The translations under genes were made by a program, and so were the position numbers. A stretch of DNA of 64,000 bases from Eumeta japonica (lineage: Eukaryota; Arthropoda; Insecta; Lepidoptera; Psychidae): contig BGZK01002048.1 in NCBI GenBank assembly GCA_005406025.1, positions 19,402 through 83,401 of the forward strand. The letters are read 5' to 3'. Below the pieces are notes generated by a model. The model was not told the origin of the DNA. It searched no databases and worked only from the letters and a program-made list of their open reading frames with translations. Every line of letters begins with the position of its first letter. The first letter of the stretch is position 1. Of the stretch, positions 46,823 to 58,800 are shown piece by piece.

Positions 46823-49800
46823 CTGGAAAAAGAAAAAAAATCTATGATTGTAACAGTTTTAAGATTAAAGCATGTTTTTATCTTCGTTTAAGGAAACTAA
46901 TACGGTACATGAACGGAGAGGATTTAACATAAATGTAGATGAGCCGTTACGAGACATTGTTTTAATAAATTATTGATTCTACTTGCATACTTTCACCTTT
47001 AAACATACACGAATTAGCATCCGCTAAACGGTCGTCTAGTGTACTAACCTCCGCGTGGACAATGTTTTCTTTGAAATAATCTGTTTCCATTTTAATGAAC
47101 CAATTGAACTGCCACATCGACAGTCTCTACGTGTAAAGTGCCATTATTTCAAAACAGTGGTTTTTAGTATAGGTTTTGCAGTTTGAAACATTTCCAGTTA
47201 CGTTGTACATCTTGTTAAGGTTTGTTATTTTTTTTTATTTTCTTGTTATAACACACAAGATATCAGAGGTTCATGAAAACAGTGCGTTATTTTTTCTGCA
47301 CAGGCTAATAGCGTAAAACATACGTTCATGACGTTATTGAATTACAGTCAAACACTAGACTTTGATAAATAATATTTTACCGGATTGTGTTTAATATTAA
47401 TCTTATTCATTTTGTCTAATTAAAAAAAACTCAGTCATTTTGATATTTCGTTTTGTTTGCAGAGACTATTGATGTGCTATAGTTAGATCGAAAACTGTAA
47501 GCTCCTTCTATAAGTTCCTCACATGACAACTTACCATGAACAAGCAAATACTGAGGAAACATTTTATTTTTTATGCAAAAAAAATAAACAAACTTATAAT
47601 TTCATGATATACATTAGCAGTAATATAAAAGCTAAATAGTTGCGAAAACCGATAAAAAGCACGCAATGTTTAAATAAATATAGACATATATTGAAGCGAA
47701 GCAACTAATACATTCAGTAGCGGTATAAAATTATAGAAGTCAAAAAAATAGCTTCATGACAGTTTTTCAATTTTTACATGCCAAGTATTCGTTATGTCAG
47801 CTTGCATAGATTTCTATTCAGGTATTTACCATCTGCTCAAAAGGGATGTCGGCGTGTTGTAACTTCTTTGCCAGCAGCATCGAGTTCTGGAAGTGCACGT
47901 TGTCGTCAGCGCTGCCGTGGATCAGCAACAGCCTGCGGCCTCGTAGCTTTTCAGCGGAGGCGGACAGGTCCGATTTCAAATACGCCGCGCGGTTGACGGC
48001 CGGGACGCTCATGTAGCGCTCGGTGTAAATGGAATCTGTTGTTGAGCATCGTGTTTATTTATTTATTTGCTAACAGTTGCACAGACTGAAGTCATAATAT
48101 TTATGACAATCGCATAATATGTCAATTTATGTCCTAGGTTGGAATCCAAGAGTGTGACTTTTGATCATATTGCTTATAATACAGTAAGAAAAGAGAGATG
48201 CGTAAAAAAAAAGTAAAATGACAACAAGTAAAAATAGAATCTGATGTGTTTATTTTAACTTAAATCTATCGTTGAGTTTTAATACTAAGTATTGGTCGTA
48301 ATTAAATATTGACCTATTTTAATTTATTGAAAAATCGCCACACATTTTTGCTTGCGCTAATTTAGACTTGCACAGATACCAGTTATTTGCAAGTGACCAC
48401 AGACTGTTCAAGTATTCTCGTACAAATATCATTTCTGTGATAGGGGGCGTTTAGGTAACTTGTATTGTGTGATCATTGACACTTTGGCATTAGTTAGCTT
48501 TATTTATGCGACATAAAAACTGAAAAGTTGCAAAAGAAACCGAACAACACGGAGTAAAGACTGGTTAAGGTAAAGAGAGCATTATTCAGAACTTCATTTT
48601 ATTAAATGAATTGAAATCTACACCCAAAGACTGGTATAGCTGTGTGCGTATGGACTTAGAATCTTATTTGAAACTTTTGTCCATGGTAACGCCAATTATT
48701 AAAAAAACAAGACACTGTTATGCGCAAAGCCCCTTAACCACACGAAAGATTAACACTTCAAAATTTCTCGCGTGCCACAAACTTTCAAATAAATTTGCAC
48801 AAACACAAATTTTCGCAAGTATCTTCACACACATATTACAGTGTTGTAGATGGCTACGTGTGTGGTTACGTGTAGGGCAGACGATGTCAGAAGTTCATTT
48901 CTTTTGGAATGAGGGGAATTTATTACTGAATACTTCAATTCATTCTAGTAATATCATTGTAAGTTCTACATATTACAGCTAGTAGGTTTGTATGGTAGAA
49001 TAGTCAAAGCGTACTATAGAACAGGCACAAGAGTTGTAATTGTATTAAAAAAATTGGTTGTCTGTAAAGTCGGTTTACGAGCGATAATTATACGTGGTAA
49101 CGTCATAAGAAAACATTGATGAAAAATTGCATACTTTTATGAATTGAATTGAATATTATCACTTGCCACAATTGTTTTTATAATAAACAATGGAAACTAC
49201 ATTAACTTTTCTCTTCAATTATTGAACAGTTGACAAAACAGTTCACGTGTAAGTTGTGTGCGGCCACTGTCTCTCTTCTACTCGAACGCATCGGCCGATG
49301 GAGTGGAAGAAAGATCGCTCGTTACGCGCTCTCGCTCGCACGCTCGGCTCAGACGGAACACGACAACGAGTCATGCTTTTTCGTGCGTGCAGCCGGCGTT
49401 CATCGATTTATAAGGCGATATCACGTTAAAAAATATATATTATGCTAACTATAATCAGTCTCATATATTATATAACTAAAATCATATTTATCACGTCACT
49501 ATGAACAAAATTGTATTACTGGCCAAAGGGATTTTTTTCCTTTTTTGCAGAATACTGTCAACCACAGCAGAAACAAGATACATAAGGCCTCTTCCACCGA
49601 CTCCTTTTAAGCTTACTTTTAATTAAAAGGCACTTTCAAAATTAACTTTGCGTTCCATGTCATCATTTTAGCGGGTTTTAAGCTCAAACAATCGTTAAAA
49701 GGAGGATATGAAACGTAAATTTTATTTTAAGTGTGACCTTTTGTTAAAAGTCAGTTTAAAAGAAGGTGGTGGAAGAGGCTCTTATATTATTTATAATTTT

Positions 49801-52800
49801 AATAATTGCTTCAGGAATAGTTTTTCATTGGTTTTTTACTAACTACATATGTATGACGTAGTGTCACTATCAATTAAACAAATAAGGATTAACAAAAGTA
49901 AATACTTTTTTTTATTCTTTATTTATTTATTTTTGCATTTTTGCATATTGAATACTGCAATTTGCAGAAAATCGTAATTAATATTTAAAAAATGTGATAT
50001 GTATAAACAATTTAATTCAAAAGAGAAAATGAAATAAAATATTAAACTTTCAATAGATAGCTCTACAATTTTGAGCTATTATAGGTTTAATATAAATCCG
50101 AATGGAATTAATCGATAATCATGAGACCTAGTTCAATTAAAGACAATTATTTTTTTTTGGTTTTTAAACACCATTGATCTGTATTTATACATTATCATTC
50201 TTATTCTCATAGTATTAGTTTATTCTTTAAATCTAAAACTAGATTATTAAATATACCATAATAAGCCCAAGAAGTGACAGGTGCGACAGCAGCGCCACAG
50301 GCCAACTCGTGGCGCTCATCCTTAACCAACATGGTCAATGTAGTAAAACCTCCATAGCTCCAGCCCCAAACTCCTATGCGTTTTGGGTCTATGAAAGGAT
50401 GGAGTTTTGTCAGTTGTCTGAAAATTGTAACGTATGTAATTAATTACACATTTGACTAGTAACTAACCAGAAATTCACAGAAGTCTGCTCAACAAACAAA
50501 AATTTAATCTACCATATACATATTAAGCTAGTTTTTTCGTCTAAATAGCCATGGTTCTGCTCGCTAAAGTAGATAAGTTAGTTTGATCGTAATTTTAATG
50601 CTTTTTACAACCTTAATCCTAAAGCTGATTCTGAACTCATGACGAGATTCAATCTTGATCTTATTCCTGATTTCAATCCTTCTCCGTTCCTTCCTCTCGG
50701 ACACGCTTTTGTTCCGTCTCAACCTTACATTCCATATTTAGTTTCTTTTTCCTCTCTGTCGTCCCTTTCTACATATTTCTCTCTCTCTCTGTTTACCTTT
50801 CCTTCCCCTCTCCCTCTTAATTCTTATTGTTCTCCCGAAACCTCTTCTACGCCAAATACAGTACAACATAAGAAACTCTGCCGCTGGGAAGAATATAAGT
50901 GTCGGGAAGCGTTAAATCTGCGCATCACATCATTCGCAGGCAATTCAAAGGGGCAGAGTTTCGTGCGTTGTACTGTAAAGCGAACAAAAAATATTTGTTT
51001 TCCAAGAGTATACATATAGAACATGTATACTCGTAGATATATAGATATATATATATATATATAATATTTAGTAGGAAATTTATTTATTTTTTTATTATTC
51101 TTATAGAAGGCATAAAAGTTATGTAAATGAGATAACTAATATACTGCATTTTTTATTTCAACATGATGCACTAAAATTGTTACTTCTAATAACAACCTTA
51201 CCTATCGAATGTATTACAACCTAGCTAAATAACCTATATCTGTATAAAAAAGTGTATGTCGGGTCAGTGATTCTCCTGCTATAAGCGTTGTATATTGTTA
51301 TTTCTTATACCTTAGGCTATCTATCTATATGTATACTAAAACCTAACATGATTACGTATTCTTACTAAAAAAAGCTATGTAAATCGGATCAGTGATAAGA
51401 ATCACTCAAGTTCAAGCTCAAGAGAGCTGTAAGTCCACAAAAGCCTGCTTTACAATCTTTGCATAGCCCTCTCGACTCTCGTACTGGGACAGTACAGTTA
51501 AAATAAAATATAAATCTGTTCGATCGAGAGGAATTCTTTAAATAGCAAAAGAAAAAGTGTAGGTTTGTAAGAACTTCTCATTGATCTATTTGAAGAGTTA
51601 CTTTCGTAATCCTTCCCGCCCCCTTCAGGCTTTAAACATATTTATATCATTGAAAATTGTGTGATGTTGTAGTTACAAAGCAAGAATATATTTCGTCTGA
51701 AATGGATTTCCTAATAGTGTATAGTACATTGTTAAAAGTTGAAATATTAAAATTGCACTGTGTAATAAGACAAAACAAATCTTAGCTTCCATAACCATCA
51801 ATTTTTTTGGCATTGAATTAATAAAATTGCATGTCAATCGTCTAGTTCGTAAAATTTAAATAAGGAAATGGCTGTAATTTGGGGTTCCGTATTTCAAAAG
51901 GAGAATTGGAACTCTTATACGATCTCCTTATTTTCTGTCTTCCTGTCGGTCTGTCTGTTTTTCCGTTTGTCAAGGCTTTTTCTCAGAAACCGATAGTGAT
52001 ATCAATATGATATAAATATTAAAGTTTACGATTCCTTGAACGTGCAAAAAGTTCAAGCTTCTCAAGTTAATTGCATCAAAAGATTTTATTCACATATTTT
52101 AACACTTGCAAATTCACTCATTAAAACTTTATGTTGACAAAGAATTATGAATTGGCAAAAAGCACAGGTCTTCCAAAAGTTCTTTAATCGTTAATTTGTC
52201 GTTTTGCTTGGGTTATGTATATTCGGCTTTACTCGAGATCACTCGACAATCGATGGGGGCGTTGAGCTTGCGCATCATATTTTTGGAGCTTGAGAGGATT
52301 CGTAAGATGTGATTGAAGTATTTTGCGTTCTCTTCAAGGCATTCGTTTGTGTTTAACGTGAAACTCGGATCGAGAAATTACGTCATGATGGAGTATCACT
52401 GTGGAGGCAGGGTGAGCGACCTTCTCAATTTGAGTAAGAGGATTCAGAGGATTGATGTCGATAGTATGAGATTGTCTGGATCTGTGATCCACATGGGTGT
52501 ACCACAGGGTTCATTACTTGGTCTGTTTCTATTTCAATCTATGTAAATGCCTTTCCTGGCCTTTTAAGGATGTTTTTCAGATAGTAGGATTTTTAGATGT
52601 TAACCCTTTCTTATTCAAAGTTAAAAACCAACATTTCACACAAAACTATGTGAATATCTCAATAGTAGAGAAATAACCAACTTTTTAATAAAATGAATAC
52701 AAAGTTTATGACATTCTCAATTCTTGATATGGATCCGAAACTATTTTAATTTGTAACGAAGAATTTAAGGTTGTTAATTCTTGGAAATCACTCTAGGGCC

Positions 52801-55800
52801 TTAATGGGGCCCACATATCAGCAAGTTAGTGTAAAGGCTTAACTTTACCGCTAATACAGCTAAAAAAAAACGAAATTTTATTTTGGTTGTTTCCATAGCG
52901 TGATGTCAAATAGAATCTTATTCTGAGGACATGCCGTGAACATTCATAGAATTTTCGTGCTGCAGGAGCGGACCATTCCCTAAATTTACAAGCTTGGATC
53001 TCGTATATCTCTTAGAAGTAAGCATAAGAAAATTGGAATGTGAACTTTTGCATCGCAATTTATACATGTAAATTTATAATATATAAAAAAATATTAATAT
53101 TTAAGAGTAATTGACATAAGTTCAGTACCAGAAATAAAAATAAACTGTGTTCACATGTTAATCAACTATGCAGTCATGAATGCATTTAAAGGGCTCTATG
53201 CGACATGTTCAAAAAACTTCTTGTGAATATACAAGAATTATCATTATATAAATTTAAGAGCATTATTAAACAGACACTCAGTAAAAAAAGGTATAACGCT
53301 TTGTTGGAATATTCAGAAGACAAATGTCTATAGTCATAACCAGCTTGAACTTTTATCAGCCTGTGTTATTCAGCAATGATTTTGTATTTATTTTGGTTAT
53401 ATATCATTAAATCTGTTTTCAATACAGTGTCGGTAGCGAAAACAGGCAAGTCGTTGAGATTATGGATGGATGAAATATGTACATAAATAATTAATTAAGT
53501 TTATACGGAAAACTTAGAGCACAAGTCGTACCTGCACTTGTTCACTTTTTATATATCCATGATGACACGAACAAATAAAAAGCGGATTCAATAATTATAT
53601 GTACACACACACACACACATGTACATATATTACAAATGCGAAAGTTTGGATGGATATATGTTACTCAATCACGCCAGAACAGCTGAACAGATCTGGATAA
53701 TTTGACAGAAAATAGATTATAGTTTGGAATAGCACATACACTACTTTTTATTCGACAAAAATCTGCGGTTCCTATGGGATAGCATGACAATGTTATCGTA
53801 CAGGAACCGAGTATTCAAGTGCTTTGTTAAAGGTAGTGAAATAGACTTTTAGCGCATCATACTCAAGAAGGCTTGATCAATTTACACAATAAAGAAAAAA
53901 GTTATAAAAAAACTTTAAATGTGTACTTATTTGCTTTTTATCGGAGTTAAGGAAGATTGAATTTTGTATGAAACTTTTCATCTAACGGGGTAAGACTTTG
54001 AAAAGTGCTGAGATGCGTCTTTCACGATTAGATTGGGGGAGCGAAGTTGTATAATGTCTAAAAATGAGCGTGTACTTTATTGTTTTTTTTTATATGTTTA
54101 AACGATTCATAAAATTCTTATGGAAACTGATGATATGTTGTATTTTCGAACAGGAAGATTTTTAAAAAAGGAAACGAACATTCATATCTGACGTTGTGTG
54201 CTGGTTTTTACCATGCGAAATTGATGCTAAAATTACTTCATTAATAAGAAAGTTCTTGAGTAAAATATACTAATGACATTTGGCTTAGACTTCATTGGGA
54301 TATCTGTGTTATTACAGAATCTAAAAATTCTCTCACTCATACAAAGCAATACTATCCTTAAGTATATAATTAAAAAAAAATATTTTGATCCTAGAATTCG
54401 CGCTGGTTTCATACAAACTGCAAGTGTGACGAGTAACGGAATTGAAGGCGAGAGCCGAGACTGGAGAGCGTTCGAAGTAGAGAATGGGACTAAGAACGTA
54501 ATCGCCCGTGGGACCAAAAGCAGAATCAAAATCGTGTCCGAAATCGTTATAAAAAGGATCAGATTTAAGAGCGGGACCGGGATTGAAACGGAATCAGAAT
54601 TGGAACAGAATTCTACCTACTTAAATCAAGACAGGGTTCAGAATCGAGAGGGATACAAATTGGCATAGCCAGCAAGATCGAGTTCGGAATCGAGAACGGA
54701 ATAGCATGATCATCGTAATATGTCGATATGTGAGATGGTTCAATTGAACCTATCTATACGGGCGAAACCGCAGTAGGAAGCTAGTAGTATATATATATAT
54801 TGACTATATCACGAAAATGGGACGGCGCGACCGATGAGATACCACACTCCTAAATACAGATGCGAAGCATCTTCCGCTCTTGTGTTTCGTGCAGCGAGTG
54901 AAAGTTCTAGTGTCCCGTTCCCCAACATTAGATATCTTATTTCTACATAGAACAAACGCATCGGTGATTTCTCTAGGGTAGGGGGTATCCACGGGCAGCG
55001 ATAACCACCTGCTCTATGGTTGCTTGCATGCTCGTTTGCCCCTCGAAAACGCTATAAAAATAATACTTACAAAGGTCTTTATGTTTCGCACCTAAAATAT
55101 TTTAAGTTACTCCGATAACCAGTCACTTACGGATAATTGTTACTAAGCGAACCGTCACCTGATAGCTTCGAGTGAGTCCGTGACCTCGACCGTCCCCAGC
55201 GCGTTGTTGACGGAGTGCAGCGCCTCCACGCCCATGACGCCGGAACCCCTCACGTCCACGTAGCACACTATGAAACTGCGATTTCCAGCCAAATACGTGC
55301 TGTACTCTGAAAGGGTCGATGCCAAGAATAATTTTCAATTTAAATACTTATACATGTTATTTTATTTGCAATAATTAATTATTATTTTAAAATACATTTA
55401 TTTTTTTACTTAATTCATTAATTTTTAAAATTATTGCTTTTCAGTATTAAAGAGATTACAGGCTCTAATTATATCTTTTACATCTATTTATCCATGAAAG
55501 CTGTATAATAGCAAATACGAAATTTCGTATATTCAAGTAAATCAAAATATTACACTTCACTCACCTAATTCAAACATATCCTTGACTCTGGTGGACCCGG
55601 GCCCAGCGTACACCTTCACGACCATCGGGTACTTTTCGTGTATATCCAGGTTCGGCGGCAGCAGTAACCTGACGTGAGCCACCTGCTCGCCCCTCAAAGG
55701 TATTACGCTATATGTAGGCACTGGCAGTTTGTATGCGTTCAATTTTTCTTCTAGTACGACATTATCCTTTAAGAGCTTGAAACTGTGTTTCTACAATAAA

Positions 55801-58800
55801 ACGTGTATTAATTAATATTTCACATGAGTATTTTCAATGATTAATTTATTCGTCAGTTTATTTGCATTGCTCTCATCAAATTTTAACGTATCGATAATGC
55901 GATTTCGTGCGCTGGAGACAGTTTATTGACTGAATAAACACAATATTTGTTAAATTATAATAAAATTAAAGTGATTTTCGGCCAACAAAAAAAAATATTG
56001 AAGTACCCTCACATATAAAACATAGGCCATAAATAATACATATATCCAAAACGAAATACATAAAATAATGATCACATATTACATACTTCGCGCCCACGCG
56101 TCACACAACTTGAAAATATGCTTCGAATATTATATATATTTAGATAAAGGTGACATAGGGGACTGTATGGTGAAATATTTTTTAATGATTATCATTTAGA
56201 ATTCTTATTCGAAAACTTTTTTTTTTATTTATAAAAAAAAGTAAACAAAGTACCTTCGAATCATATAAGTACGTTTTAGGCGGAATGTTTGAAGTCGAAC
56301 ATCCCAAAACCGCGTAAGCTGCGCCAGGAGCAAAAGATGAACCGACTGTGCCGCAGTAGGGTTGTGCACAGGTTACGCATACGACCTCGCCTCTCACAGT
56401 GGCCCAGACTTGCCTCTGCCAGGGTTTATCGCCAGGTGAAACTAAATAGTACACCGCGTCGCTGACCTCGTCGTAGCCCAATATTTGCACCACGGTCGAA
56501 TTCCCCGGGCTCAGGTCCTCGAGAGTCGACGTGTTGAAATTGAAACGCGCCACGTGCAAGTACCTATGGTCGTTGTGGTACATCGGCTGGATGTCCAACA
56601 TTCTGGTGCCGGTGCTGTCGAAAAACACATCCGGAATGTCTATCCATCCGTTAGGTTCCACTCGTTCTTTGACCTAGAAAATAGCATAAAACCACTTAGG
56701 TAATTTATCCGCGTTATGAATAAGCAAAAGTCTGCTTATTTCTCCATCACTCTGTGATACAGCTAATTATTTTGAGATTTCAAAAAAATTAATAAGAAAG
56801 TTTCGATTCAGCGTTCTATAGTTTTTATGTACATTCGAATACGATACAAAATATGTGCATATTTGAACATTTTTGTAGAAATGTAGAAATTTTTGTAGAA
56901 AATGTCATATATTTATTTTAATCACCTAGATCTTGAGGTATGACATTCGTTAATGATAAACGGGCCACATCTACTCGTAGATATTGGGTTATCGTATTGA
57001 ACATTTCAGGCGATGAGGGTTTAACTTGACTACAATCTTTCTGGCTGTAAATTTCAAAGATTTAACATTCAAAGCCAAGATATCTCCTAACAACAAAAAT
57101 CATATTTTTGTAGTGATTAGTGTTCAAGTTCTTATTCCTGATGATGTGATGTTTTACACTCCATTTGACACGTTTTTAAACATTTTTTATCAACTGAACA
57201 TTATCATCGACAACGGACTACATCGTAAACAATAACATTAAAAACAATATAATCTAAATGACAACCACAAAACAATAACATTAACAAAATTATTATTTTC
57301 AAACCCATTTTCTTTTACACGATTTAACTTTCTTCCTCGGCTTTAGTTTGCCACCACTTCTTTATACAACAGCAATGACCCTCGGTAGATTCATCCATGG
57401 ATAGACCTACGTAACCACGTTTCGAATCTTTCATCCGTTTATGTACGCTATTGTTGGTACTCTTTTATTAGTTTATTTATTTTTGAGAAGCTACATGATT
57501 TGTACCAAGTGGTTCATTGGTTAATTCATTCGTTCATGCAAGATTGAATGGGGTTATAATCTCTCTTGCCGCCGAATTGCAAACATTCGTATAAAAATGT
57601 CTAAGTACGATTCAAATCAAAATGTTATGTACATATCGTTATATTCTTTCTTAATTCATTGATGCTGATGACATGACCATGGTATAATGATATTGATTTT
57701 ATTATTTTATTTGTTATAAGATTTGTTTTAAGAATAGTCTAAATTGCTGACCGCCTTAAGTCAATAATTTATAATCATGGAAATAGGACCCGAAAAATAT
57801 TTTAGCTTTTTCTTTCTTGGTATAAAACGCTAACAAAACTTGATAGGCATTTTTTTCTTTATGTATATAATCAGCATTAAATGCATAAACTCGTCCTGTC
57901 TCATATATTGTACAATACAAATATCTTTTTAACCGAAGAACGAAATTTCAATCGGACCTAACCCGAATGAAACCTTTCCTGCGTCATTAGTATCATAATA
58001 CCATGACGACGATTTTGAATATCTACAAATAAGAACCCACATTTTTTGTTATATTAAATCAAGAAACGTACAGGATCGAGGATATGCATCGTTATTATTT
58101 ATTAATTCTTTACTAATTATTTTATTATTAGTTAGTTAGTTATTATTTATTGATGACCCCATCGCCGAGGCATACACTCCTACTAATCTTTTTATTTCAA
58201 ATCGAGGGTGTTGAAGTCCTCCGCGCTGGTGCAGCACGTATTGAAGACTGCTAACGAACGTCGCCACCATTTCGATCGAAACTTACAGGACCGACATTAA
58301 CGTACTCGCCGAGGCACGAGTGAAGTGATTCGATTAAAGTCAAAAACGGATACATGTAAATGAAAAGTATAAATGTCGGCTTACCAAATCGCATTTGTCG
58401 TTCTTCAAGTCGCAATTCACCAGGATGCTCACGTTCTGCCGCCTGTTCAGCCACAGCACGACGAGGTTGTCCCTCGATGCCCAACTCACTCTGCCGATTA
58501 TGTGGTCTATGCCGACCAGGTCGACCGGCGCGGGGATGAGTTTGGGTGGGCTAGCGAGATTCTTTAAGTTAAATACGTACAGACCGACCGCTGGATTCGT
58601 CTGACCTGCCTAGCAAAAAGAAGTTTATTTTTATCAGAATGTATTTTTATTAATTCCTGTACTAGACATATGAAACCATGAATTCAATATTTATTCGAAT
58701 TATTGACAACACATTTGCTGAATTATGTTAAAAAATAAATAGTGATATTCAAAATTTAATTGCGTGGCAGTTTAGATATAACACTTGTTTTAATCTAACA

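Larger units (their letters stand above)
48036..50256 (-). other. DPP4-like intron with transposon remnants
   Basis: This intron carries a PIF/Harbinger transposase fragment (48,569-48,720) and a family D repeat (about 49,049-49,440); the remainder is AT-rich. No additional exon is needed, since phases agree across it. Confidence 0.75.
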
